From NCBI GenBank assembly GCA_938014915.1, contig CALLQQ010000075.1:1-26981 (forward strand): a DNA stretch of 26,981 nucleotides, given 5' to 3'. Shown here in pieces: positions 1 to 6,565 of this stretch. This DNA comes from an uncultured Clostridia bacterium (GTDB lineage Bacteria; Bacillota; Clostridia; Oscillospirales; Ruminococcaceae). Made by a program: the position numbers and the translations under genes. The first letter of the stretch is position 1. Each line of letters opens with the position of its first letter. The notes under the pieces are model-generated. The model did not search any database. It was not told where the DNA came from and worked only from the letters and a program-made list of their open reading frames with translations.

Positions 1-248
1 CATAGGGTTTCGTCGACCTTTTCCCCTTCTCCAACGTGTTCATCTAATATGCCAACGCCATTACGAACTGATTGACACACATCAAGTGTGTCGCCTAAAT
101 TCCAGCCAATTCCCATATCGCTCACTAATTCCTGCGATGTGATTCCCCTCATCTTCTCGGTATCAACGCCATTTGCGCATGCGGATAACGAAGATAGGGA
201 TATTGCTATTGCCAATGTTATCAATATAATGCTTTTTAGTTGCTTCAT
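1..248 (-). CDS. GH5-family glycoside hydrolase lipoprotein, N-terminal part (runs off left edge)
   Basis: Only the first 82 codons are in the window; the C-terminus lies beyond base 1. The start is the ATG at 246-248, five bases after an AGGAGGG ribosome binding site (254-260). Residues 1-24 form a lipoprotein signal peptide with lipobox LSAC (Cys24), so the mature enzyme should be anchored on the outside of the membrane. Residues 48-56 read GWNLGDTLD, a close match to the GWNLGNTLD motif at the start of the barrel in clostridial GH5 cellulases and also present in the complete GH5 gene at 2099-3232. The preceding stretches are also alike (MRGITSQELV here, MRDIPSTQLV there), so the two look like paralogues. 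The catalytic glutamates are not visible, so activity and substrate (cellulose, xyloglucan or other beta-glucan) cannot be judged. Confidence 0.85.
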   Translation of the reverse strand, partial: MKQLKSIILITLAIAISLSSLSACANGVDTEKMRGITSQELVSDMGIGWNLGDTLDVCQSVRNGVGILDEHVGEGEKVDETL

Positions 249-263
249 TTTAACCCTCCTATT

Positions 264-275
264 GTAATCGTTTAC
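264..275. promoter_or_regulatory. Candidate LacI/CcpA-type operator
   Basis: GTAATCGTTTAC (minus strand GTAAACGATTAC) is a near-perfect 12-base palindrome with a central CG; only the pair flanking the CG fails. This is the form of LacI/GalR-family operators. It lies between the promoter at 315-343 and the ribosome binding site of the GH5 gene, where a bound repressor would block transcription. The regulator is not known. Confidence 0.5.
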
Positions 276-314
276 CTTTTGGTGTGTTTATGTATTTACA
301 AATCTCGCTCATTA

Positions 315-343
315 ATTCTACCCTAAATTTTCGTTATAATCAA
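315..343 (-). promoter_or_regulatory. Sigma-A-like promoter of the partial GH5 gene
   Basis: On the minus strand TTGATT (338-343) is followed after exactly 17 bases by TAGAAT (315-320), each close to consensus. Transcription would start near base 308, giving a leader of about 60 bases that contains the operator candidate at 264-275. Confidence 0.6.
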
Positions 344-386
344 TAAGATTTTGTTAATATCACCGGGGGTTCTTCTATTAAATGCA

Positions 387-415
387 CAGAATTCAGATGT
401 AAGGCATGTTATAAT
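387..415 (+). promoter_or_regulatory. Possible extended -10 promoter of the LysM-GH18 gene
   Basis: TATAAT at 410-415 is preceded by TG at 407-408, an extended -10 element. The -35 position (387-392, CAGAAT) is poor. The related Bacillus gene yaaH is expressed from a mother-cell sporulation promoter; I could not identify a convincing sigma-E site here. Confidence 0.4.
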
Positions 416-416
416 G

Positions 417-428
417 GTAACTTGTTAC
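417..428. repeat. Short dyad at the expected transcription start of the GH18 gene
   Basis: GTAAC-TT-GTTAC, two perfect 5-base arms, begins two bases after the -10 candidate. It could be an operator. A dyad of this size can also occur by chance. Confidence 0.3.
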
Positions 429-496
429 AGATATGATACATATATTAAAATGAGAGCAAACCGTAATATTCTATAACGCAGAAAGGCGTGGTAATT

Positions 497-1774
497 TTGA
501 TAATACATACAGTCGTGCGTGGGGATACTATATATTCAATTGGTAGGAAATATGGTGTTTCAATGCAGAAAATAATCGACGACAACCAACTCGATGCAAG
601 TAAGAGCCTTGTCATCGGGCAAACTATTGTGGTAATCACGGACGAAATTATGCACACAGTATCACGTGGAGAATCGCTATATTCAATTGCTAGACGGTAT
701 AATACTACTGTACTTGCGATTCTAGACGAAAATCCGAACATAAGCAATCCATCAATGATATATGTAGGGCAGCAAATCATCGTGCCGACGAATAGGAATA
801 TCCTTGGTATGATAGAGGTGAACGGATACGCATACCCGAACATTAACATGAATACCTTGCGACAAACACTACCTAATCTAACATACCTTAGTATTTTCAG
901 CTATGAAGTCCGCCCCGATGGCAGCCTGCAGCCGATTCCCGATGCACCACTGATCGAAAGTGCTAAAGCTGAAAATACATCACCACTAATGGTGATTACA
1001 AATATTAAGGAAGGCGGCAGCTTCGATAGCGATTTAGCGCATACGATATTGACGAATGAGCAAGTGCAAGATAATCTGCTGAACAATGTAGTAGCAACAT
1101 TAGAAAAAGGCTATACGGGTGTTGATATCGACTTTGAATACATCTATCCTGAGGATAGGGAGAATTACAATGATTTCCTAAGAAAGGTAGTGGATAGGCT
1201 CCGCCCGCTCGGCTATACGGTATCTACTGCCGTTGCGCCAAAAACTAGTGCTAATCAGAGCGGCTTATTATATGAGGCGCATGACTATGCCGCTCATGGT
1301 GCTATTGTTGATCATGTAATACTCATGACATATGAATGGGGCTACTTATACGGTCCGCCGATGGCGGTCGCTCCGATTAATCAAGTTGAAAGAGTCGTGC
1401 AATATGCAACGTCAGTAATTCCTAATGATAAGATTCTGCTCGGTATACCGAACTATGGTTACGATTGGACACTCCCCTTTGTCCGTGGTACCGCCGCACG
1501 CACAATCTCAAATACTGAAGCGGTCAATCTCGCTAGACAAGTCGGCGCTAGAATTCAGTACGATACGCAAGCACAAGCGCCATTCTTCAACTACTACGAC
1601 AATTTAGGACGGCAACATGTAGTATGGTTCGAAGATGCTAGGAGCATTGAGGCTAAATTAAATCTTGTAGATAAGTATAAGCTTGGCGGTGTGAGTTACT
1701 GGACAATAATGAATTACTTCCCTCAGAATTGGCTTGTGCTCAATTCGATGTACGAAATTAAGAAGTTTCAATAA
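497..1774 (+). CDS. LysM-LysM-GH18 peptidoglycan hydrolase (YaaH/SleL type)
   Basis: Two N-terminal LysM domains (about residues 2-48 and 54-98) bind peptidoglycan. They are followed by a GH18 domain of about 320 residues whose signature GVDIDFEYI carries the catalytic acid Glu (about residue 214). There is no signal peptide, as in YaaH/SleL-type proteins, which are delivered to the forespore surface and act as N-acetylglucosaminidases on spore cortex. I prefer the TTG at 497 as start: it gives MIIHTV, the usual beginning of a LysM domain, and sits 10 bases after AGAAAGG (480-486). A GTG at 488 would be only one base from that site. The gene is monocistronic and ends at the shared terminator 1788-1819. 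The family assignment is firm; the role in cortex lysis during germination is inferred from relatives and from the other sporulation genes nearby. Confidence 0.9.
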   Translation: MIIHTVVRGDTIYSIGRKYGVSMQKIIDDNQLDASKSLVIGQTIVVITDEIMHTVSRGESLYSIARRYNTTVLAILDENPNISNPSMIYVGQQIIVPTNRNILGMIEVNGYAYPNINMNTLRQTLPNLTYLSIFSYEVRPDGSLQPIPDAPLIESAKAENTSPLMVITNIKEGGSFDSDLAHTILTNEQVQDNLLNNVVATLEKGYTGVDIDFEYIYPEDRENYNDFLRKVVDRLRPLGYTVSTAVAPKTSANQSGLLYEAHDYAAHGAIVDHVILMTYEWGYLYGPPMAVAPINQVERVVQYATSVIPNDKILLGIPNYGYDWTLPFVRGTAARTISNTEAVNLARQVGARIQYDTQAQAPFFNYYDNLGRQHVVWFEDARSIEAKLNLVDKYKLGGVSYWTIMNYFPQNWLVLNSMYEIKKFQ

Positions 1775-1787
1775 TATCCGTCCATAA

Positions 1788-1819
1788 AAACAAGCCCATT
1801 TATTAAAATGGGCTTGTTT
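1788..1819. terminator. Bidirectional terminator between convergent genes
   Basis: A perfect 14-base stem (1788-1801 with 1806-1819) and a four-base loop, with A residues on the left arm and T residues on the right, so that it can end transcription from both the GH18 gene and the membrane protein gene at 1821. Confidence 0.85.
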
Positions 1820-1820
1820 A

Positions 1821-2087
1821 TTAATTTGCTTTAGTTCTAAGTACTTTAATCCATAGCTTAATGAGCAATGCCAGCATTGAAATTGTGACTAGGACAAGTA
1901 GAATTTTAACTGCTACGTTCTCGACTTTGACTGTAAGTATAGTAAAGCTTATGATTAATAGAGCATAAAAAGCAGTAACAATACTTAATACGATTTTTCT
2001 TATAACAATGTTTATTTCTTTGCTTGATATTATTTCAAAGCAACCGTCAAGCAATAACATATACAAGAATTCAAAAACTATCTCCAT
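1821..2087 (-). CDS. Small two-helix membrane protein, function unknown
   Basis: An 88-residue protein with two strongly hydrophobic stretches, about residues 29-52 and 58-80, separated by a short polar turn (KVEN). The charged positions (Lys23, Arg30, Lys31 before the first helix, Lys77, Lys81 and Arg84 at the end) suggest both ends are cytoplasmic. The N-terminal part, with LLLDGCFEIISS, is semi-hydrophobic and may be a re-entrant or peripheral segment. The start ATG (2085-2087) is preceded by AAAGGGG, which overlaps the stop codon of the upstream GH5 gene; the two are 11 bases apart and almost certainly share a transcript. I do not recognise the family. Whether it works with the GH5 enzyme cannot be told from sequence. 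Confidence 0.7.
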   Translation of the reverse strand: MEIVFEFLYMLLLDGCFEIISSKEINIVIRKIVLSIVTAFYALLIISFTILTVKVENVAVKILLVLVTISMLALLIKLWIKVLRTKAN

Positions 2088-2098
2088 TGAAGGCCCCT

Positions 2099-3232
2099 TT
2101 ATTCAACTTCTTCCATTATTGCATCAATAATTTCAGGGTATTCCCAAGTTAACATAGTTCTATTAAGCAGTCCGAAATTCTCGCCGCTTCCTACAAAGGC
2201 GCCATTATCCCACCAAATACATGGTATGCCTTTTTCCGCTGCTGCACCAACATAATAGTGCGCCCAGGCAACTCTTGCATTTAGATTATACTTATTCCTT
2301 GCGCCGTATTCACCGATAATTACCGGTATATCTTTACTGATGAAATGCTCGTCTAGTAGTGACATTAAATTATCAATATCCCTGGTATCGGCAACATTAT
2401 CCGCATCCCACTCAAGCACTTTTTCATCGCTGAGTGCGAATCTATATGGAAGGTATGCATGCACGGATACGATAACCTTATCATCTTCTGGCAATGTTAT
2501 ATCTTTTATCGCTACCCAGTCCGATGATGCCGCATATGTGGGCAGCATTAAATGCCTTTTAGGATTGTTCCCCCCTGAATTCCTTATCGTTTCATGGAAT
2601 GTGGTGTTAAGCCTGTTAATTATCTCCCTTGCTTCGGGAGTGCCACCATTCCATTCGTCGGCGGTGCCTTTTAGACGTGGTTCGTTCATTGCCTCGAATA
2701 TCAAATGCTCGTCATATCCCTCGAATCGCTCAGCGATCTGCTCCCAGATTTTTATTAGCATTTCGTTAGCACTCTCGAAATTCTCCTCTGAGGGGAAATG
2801 CCATTCCTCATGGTGGAGGTTGATTATAGCGAACATTTCCATATCAATTGCATAATCGGCGACTTCTTGAATTCTGTCAAGCCATTCTTTATCTATTGTG
2901 TAGTCGGGAGCATCACCAAAATGCCCGTCCCACGTAATAGGTATACGCACAGTATTAAATCCTGCATCTTTTACAACCTGTATCATTTCCTTTGTTGTGG
3001 CAGGATTGCCCCACGATGTTTCTGCTTCAAGTCCTTTTGCACCAGTAGCATCTAAAGTGTTACCAAGATTCCAACCTGTTTTCATCTCTTTAACTAGCTG
3101 CGTTGATGGTATATCCCTCATCGGTTTCACTTCTTTCTTTCCACTTCCTTTTCCAAATATACTACAACCGGATAAGCTCAGTGTTGATAGGGTCAATATC
3201 ATCACCATCATTAATATGTAAGTTTTCTTCAT
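2099..3232 (-). CDS. GH5-family endoglucanase lipoprotein
   Basis: A 377-residue secreted enzyme of the retaining GH5 family, which hydrolyses beta-1,4-glucans or related polysaccharides. Residues 1-23 are a lipoprotein signal peptide ending in LSGC (Cys23), so it should be tethered to the outer face of the membrane. Family motifs appear in order: GWNLGNTLDA (53-62), the substrate-binding histidines in INLHHEEW (137-144), the acid/base Glu184 in EAMNEPR, the His-Ala-Tyr of SVHAY (256-260), the nucleophile Glu308 in IIGEYGAR, and the aromatic IWWDNG (339-344). The motif set resembles subfamily GH5_4, whose members act on cellulose, xyloglucan or lichenan. The length is that of one catalytic domain, with no dockerin or carbohydrate-binding module. 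The ATG start follows AAAAGGAG. It heads a two-gene transcript with the small membrane protein. Confidence 0.93.
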   Translation of the reverse strand: MKKTYILMMVMILTLSTLSLSGCSIFGKGSGKKEVKPMRDIPSTQLVKEMKTGWNLGNTLDATGAKGLEAETSWGNPATTKEMIQVVKDAGFNTVRIPITWDGHFGDAPDYTIDKEWLDRIQEVADYAIDMEMFAIINLHHEEWHFPSEENFESANEMLIKIWEQIAERFEGYDEHLIFEAMNEPRLKGTADEWNGGTPEAREIINRLNTTFHETIRNSGGNNPKRHLMLPTYAASSDWVAIKDITLPEDDKVIVSVHAYLPYRFALSDEKVLEWDADNVADTRDIDNLMSLLDEHFISKDIPVIIGEYGARNKYNLNARVAWAHYYVGAAAEKGIPCIWWDNGAFVGSGENFGLLNRTMLTWEYPEIIDAIMEEVE

Positions 3233-3295
3233 GTAAATCTCCTTTTCTATTATATTTAGTCTTTATAATTAGTTCCTTAAGTAAATAGTACTATC

Positions 3296-3324
3296 AATTT
3301 AACACATATTTGCCTAAAATGCAA
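3296..3324 (-). promoter_or_regulatory. Possible promoter of the GH5 operon
   Basis: On the minus strand TTGCAT (3319-3324) and TAAATT (3296-3301) are 17 bases apart; the -10 is imperfect. A small dyad, TTGC-7 bases-GCAA (3310-3324), overlaps the -35 and could be an operator. AT-rich sequence nearby offers other weak choices. Nothing else was recognised in 3325-3432. Confidence 0.35.
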
Positions 3325-3432
3325 GGTAATTTTCAGTATAAAATAATATTTATAATACTGGAATTATCATTGCCATGCAAATAACGTTTTCTCATTAAAG
3401 TAACATCTAATTATATCTGATTAGGAATGCGC

Positions 3433-3475
3433 AAAAAATTCCCTCATCGAATAAAAGGAATCCGATGGGAGAATT
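3433..3475 (-). terminator. Terminator of the XRE regulator gene
   Basis: Read on the minus strand, a 13-base stem with one mismatch and one G-T pair (3463-3475 with 3437-3449) encloses a 13-base loop and is followed by a run of six T (3433-3438, partly in the stem). Confidence 0.7.
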
Positions 3476-3527
3476 ATAATATGTCTATGTAATATTTCGG
3501 GAAATATTGGCATAATAAGATTGTACC

Positions 3528-4235
3528 TTATTTCTCTGCATTGTTAATTAAATGGATCCGCACTTCGCTATTTTGCACAAGATTAAGCAACGATGTAACA
3601 TACGGCTTATACTCCTCGGATAAAGAGGCATTTGTAATATGCAGGCTATCCCTATCAATTATCGTTTCTACACCTTTTGTCAGTATGCCAGCAGCGGCAG
3701 CTTGCGCCTTTGCCTCGGCGGCAGCCATTGCTGCTTGAGCGCTATTGCTAGCCATCGCTTCAGGTACAGTGAAGAAGTTCCGGTCATTCTTAGGATTGAC
3801 GGAAAAGATAATTCTAAATGAGCGATACACGGACAACATCAAGAAAGATGAAACTTCCTTAATTAATGTTGGATTTTTACTTTTTTGCAATAGCGAAAAG
3901 ATAATGTTCAAAGAGTTTGAAATTAACTTTTTATTCAGCGTTGGGATTATTCCATGAGCATCAACACGTTCTTTCGCATTGGTGTCATTCTCGGGAATAT
4001 CTTCTATCATTAGGGTGAGCCCGTCCGGCTCAGGAGAACGTCCTAAAAGATAGTCACAAGATACTCCATAGTAATCTGCAATTCTTACTAAAAAATCAAG
4101 ACCGCACTCCCTTATTCCCTTCTCATAATGAGAAAGAAGCGCCTGGGATATGCCTAGTTCACTTGCGGCGAACTTCTGACTTATTCCACGCTCTTTACGA
4201 AGAAGAGATATAATTCGGGGGAAATCGGTGCGCAT
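3528..4235 (-). CDS. XRE-family transcriptional regulator with an unassigned C-terminal region
   Basis: The first 65 of 235 residues are a Cro/C1-type helix-turn-helix domain: ISLLRKERGISQ, then SELGISQALLSHYEKG as the recognition region, ending in the usual CDYLLGRSPE. This will bind DNA, probably as a dimer. The rest (about 95-235) is not a sensor domain I recognise. It contains a predicted helical stretch (98-145), an alanine-rich helix (160-183) and a mixed C-terminal tail. The ATG start is 8 bases after AAGGAGTG. The gene has its own near-consensus promoter (4284-4312) and terminator and is divergent from the DUF975-like gene, so that gene or its own promoter is a plausible target. Target and signal are unknown. 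Confidence 0.85.
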   Translation of the reverse strand: MRTDFPRIISLLRKERGISQKFAASELGISQALLSHYEKGIRECGLDFLVRIADYYGVSCDYLLGRSPEPDGLTLMIEDIPENDTNAKERVDAHGIIPTLNKKLISNSLNIIFSLLQKSKNPTLIKEVSSFLMLSVYRSFRIIFSVNPKNDRNFFTVPEAMASNSAQAAMAAAEAKAQAAAAGILTKGVETIIDRDSLHITNASLSEEYKPYVTSLLNLVQNSEVRIHLINNAEK

Positions 4236-4283
4236 TTGTCACACTCCTTAGGTTAGGTGTCGTAAATAGTCTACTCAAAGTAA

Positions 4284-4312
4284 ATTATAGCCTAATAGAT
4301 ACAAGATGTAAA
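4284..4312 (-). promoter_or_regulatory. Sigma-A-like promoter of the XRE regulator
   Basis: On the minus strand TTTACA (4307-4312), a 17-base spacer, then a perfect TATAAT (4284-4289). Transcription would begin around 4277, leaving a leader of about 40 bases. Confidence 0.7.
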
Positions 4313-4363
4313 GTGTTGCAATTGAAAAAAGTCGATAAATGTTTAACATGATTTTTGTGTAGA

Positions 4364-4394
4364 ATACCAATTGAAAAATTCTCGAAGTTGGTAT
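4364..4394. repeat. Inverted repeat in the 316-base divergent intergenic region
   Basis: ATACCAATT (4364-4372) pairs with AAGTTGGTAT (4385-4394) with a single bulged base and a 12-base loop. It lies between the XRE promoter and the plus-strand membrane protein gene, so it is a candidate operator for the XRE regulator. The remainder of 4236-4551 is AT-rich and shows no gene; a plus-strand promoter is probably around 4390-4430, but several AT-rich hexamers compete. Confidence 0.35.
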
Positions 4395-4551
4395 TGATAA
4401 TTTCTATACTATATATTGTATATCCCTAATTGCCCAATCACAATTCAGCCACGGAAGATTCGGGCAAATTAGATGAGTTAAATGTTAATCTTTTGTAAAC
4501 GCAGGGATCGAAAATAGCAAAGAGCAAGAATTTCAAGTCAGGAGGTAGAAA

Positions 4552-5337
4552 ATGTCTTATAGATATATCAAAAAACAATCACATCAAGCATTGAAAAATA
4601 ATTGGTTCTGTGCCGCTAAGATAATTCTAACTTTTATTTTAATATTCATTCTACCGTATGCTTTTGAAGTTTTGTTACTTCTTTTGCTTGGCAGATTCGG
4701 CATTATTAATTTTAGCGGCGCCGCTTTTACATCGCCAAACCCGATTATGCTTGCCGTGACCTTGATACGAATCATCGTCACAATAATTATTGCGACACCT
4801 CTGTACTTCGGCATCCTGTTATGGTACTGGGAATTAGCCAAAGGGAACAGGCACGAATTCTATGAATGCTTTGGATTTTTCACAAATAGGAAGCTGTTTT
4901 TTCGTGTTATTTGGCTCAAATTATCGGTCGGTATACGGGTAGTCGCATCATACCTTATTGCACTAATTCCAATTTCAATATCAATGTTCCTATTTGAGAT
5001 GATAAGGGCGCACACATCAAAGAGTGATATATTCCTGTTGCTTTTAATATGTTCTACCGTTCTTTCCATCGTAACGATTATATCTATTTCAATATTCTGT
5101 ATGCGGTATCTGTTAGTGGATTTCATCTATATTGCTAATCCCGATATGCCAATAAGGGAAATTATACGCCAGTCAAAAAGCACAATGTCGGGACGAAAGG
5201 CAAATTCCCTATGCTTTATACTTTCATTTTCGTTCTGGTTCTTGATGTGTATTTTCATATTACCGATAATATATGTATTGCCATATTTCACAACATCACT
5301 ATCTTCATACACACGCAAATTATATACGGAGGAATAA
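4552..5337 (+). CDS. DUF975-like integral membrane protein
   Basis: A 261-residue protein with an N-terminal segment typical of DUF975 (YRYIKKQSHQALKNNW), then about five hydrophobic segments: 20-46, 65-92, 122-148, 158-190 and 219-245. The stretch around 186-212, with ANPDMPIREIIRQSKSTM, matches the most conserved part of the family (a loop usually read as NPDM..EAI..SK..M.G). No enzyme motif is present, and the family has no established function; members are often near regulators. The start is the ATG after a strong CAGGAGGT site. It is divergent from the XRE regulator gene, which may control it. It ends three bases before the shared terminator at 5339. Confidence 0.8.
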   Translation: MSYRYIKKQSHQALKNNWFCAAKIILTFILIFILPYAFEVLLLLLLGRFGIINFSGAAFTSPNPIMLAVTLIRIIVTIIIATPLYFGILLWYWELAKGNRHEFYECFGFFTNRKLFFRVIWLKLSVGIRVVASYLIALIPISISMFLFEMIRAHTSKSDIFLLLLICSTVLSIVTIISISIFCMRYLLVDFIYIANPDMPIREIIRQSKSTMSGRKANSLCFILSFSFWFLMCIFILPIIYVLPYFTTSLSSYTRKLYTEE

Positions 5338-5338
5338 A

Positions 5339-5369
5339 ATTATCCCCATGAATTCCTCATGGGGATAAT
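5339..5369. terminator. Bidirectional terminator between convergent genes
   Basis: A 13-base perfect stem (5339-5351 with 5357-5369) with a five-base loop and short AT-rich flanks. It serves the DUF975-like gene on the plus strand and spoVS on the minus strand. Confidence 0.75.
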
Positions 5370-5397
5370 AATTTCGGCATGGTTAATTGTCTGTATT

Positions 5398-5658
5398 CTA
5401 ACGTGGCTCGATAATGAACTTAATTGCAGTCCTCTCATCGCCATCGATACTGACATTTACAAATGCAGGTATACATACTAAATCAACACCGACGGGTGCT
5501 AGATACCCTCTTGCAATTGCAATTGCCTTGACAGCCTGATTCGATGCCCCCGCACCGACAGCCTGAACCTCTACTTCTCCATCTTCCCTAATAACTCCTG
5601 CTATCGCACCAGCTACTGAGTTTGGAATAGATCTTGATGACACCTTTAAAATTTCCAT
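5398..5658 (-). CDS. spoVS: Stage V sporulation protein S
   Basis: An 86-residue protein that matches SpoVS along its full length: MEILKVSSRS at the start, SVAGAIAGVIRE, VQAVGAGASNQAVKAIAIAR, then the GVDLVCIPAF and GDERTAIKFIIEPR ending. SpoVS is a small Alba-fold protein needed for later stages of sporulation in Bacillus; a nucleic-acid binding role is suspected from the fold. I start it at the ATG 5656-5658, after AAGGGGGT (5663-5670). A longer reading from 5694 would add 12 residues absent from the family and without a good binding site. It follows the ymdB-like gene, as in Bacillus, but has its own promoter at 5706-5734. Confidence 0.95.
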   Translation of the reverse strand: MEILKVSSRSIPNSVAGAIAGVIREDGEVEVQAVGAGASNQAVKAIAIARGYLAPVGVDLVCIPAFVNVSIDGDERTAIKFIIEPR

Positions 5659-5705
5659 GATTGTACCCCCTTGTATTTTAAAACGTGATAGCATAGCGTA
5701 TACAA

Positions 5706-5734
5706 ATTATACACTATTATTACAAGATATACAA
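5706..5734 (-). promoter_or_regulatory. Promoter of spoVS
   Basis: On the minus strand TTGTAT (5729-5734), 17 bases, then a perfect TATAAT (5706-5711). It lies in the 98-base gap after the ymdB-like gene, so spoVS can be expressed apart from galE and ymdB. In Bacillus spoVS uses sigma-H; I saw no clear sigma-H site here. Confidence 0.6.
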
Positions 5735-5756
5735 GTCAAAAGTTAAGGAAATGTCA

Positions 5757-6524
5757 TTATTCTATGTTGATTCGTGAAATTTTGGTGCATTTGCCGAGTT
5801 TTTCATCTATTTCTATTAGTATTGCATTCATAATGCACGAAGAATCAGCATAATCGAATCGATATGGGTAGTTCGTTTTAAATCTAGAAATGATTATATC
5901 TTTATCGACACCTAGCACGGACTCTTTTGGTCCCGTCATGCCAACATCGGTAATATATCCCGTATAATCATCTATAATTTCTTCGTCGGCGGTCTGAACA
6001 TGGGTATGCGTACCAATAACGGCACTAACCCTACCGGATAGGTAGTATCCCATTGCCTTTTTCTCCGATGTTGCCTCAGCATGGAAATCAACTATTATAT
6101 TCCTTGTTTCTATTGTGCTTAGCACTTCGTCAATTGCATGGAATGGGTTGTCTAAATTTTGCAGGTATAATGTGCCCATCATATTGACGACGGCGACACT
6201 ATGACTGCCAAAATCGTAAATGCAAATCCCCTTGCCCACACATTCACTACCATAATTATACGGGCGAATGATATAATCGCTCGCACGATAAGTTTCATCC
6301 ATTTGCCTCCTGCGGAAGGCATGGTTGCCCGTCGTTATAACATCTACCCCGCTCGACATTAGGAAATCTGCCGAATCGGGTGAGATTCCGTTCCCCTGAG
6401 CTGAGTTTTCACCATTTGCTATTACCATATCGATACTATATAGCTTCTTGAGTGATGGGAGGACTTTCCTCACATGATCGCATCCCATTTGCCCGACTAC
6501 ATCACCGATAAATAAGATATTCAA
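5757..6524 (-). CDS. ymdB: YmdB-family metallophosphoesterase (2',3'-cyclic nucleotide phosphodiesterase type)
   Basis: A 255-residue protein with the whole metal-binding set of YmdB: Asp8 in FIGDVVG, Glu39-Asn40 in ANGENSAQG, Asn67-His68 in TTGNH, His148 in VDFHAEATSEK, and His173/His175 in GTHTHVQTAD. YmdB of Bacillus hydrolyses cyclic nucleotides and affects the choice between biofilm formation and motility. The start is a TTG (6522-6524), nine bases after GAGAGG; it gives MNILFIGD, the normal family beginning. After GNH the usual aromatic-rich segment is replaced by AFRRRQ. It lies 41 bases after galE and before spoVS. The ymdB-spoVS order is also that of Bacillus, which supports the assignment. 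Confidence 0.92.
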   Translation of the reverse strand: MNILFIGDVVGQMGCDHVRKVLPSLKKLYSIDMVIANGENSAQGNGISPDSADFLMSSGVDVITTGNHAFRRRQMDETYRASDYIIRPYNYGSECVGKGICIYDFGSHSVAVVNMMGTLYLQNLDNPFHAIDEVLSTIETRNIIVDFHAEATSEKKAMGYYLSGRVSAVIGTHTHVQTADEEIIDDYTGYITDVGMTGPKESVLGVDKDIIISRFKTNYPYRFDYADSSCIMNAILIEIDEKLGKCTKISRINIE

Positions 6525-6565
6525 TTACATTATCCTCTCGTTCCATCTTCGTTCCATAGCTAATT

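Noticed and set aside
430..450. Sigma-E promoter of the LysM-GH18 gene
   Set aside because: A CATATATT sequence resembles a -10 element, but no suitable -35 element precedes it.
445..849. A minus-strand coding region opposite the LysM domains
   Set aside because: It is antisense to a well-supported gene, has no ribosome binding site and resembles no protein family.
3378..3393. A second LacI/CcpA-type operator upstream of the complete GH5 gene
   Set aside because: AACGTT is at the centre, but the outer positions fail at several pairs and the site is about 150 bases from the start, upstream of the best promoter candidate.
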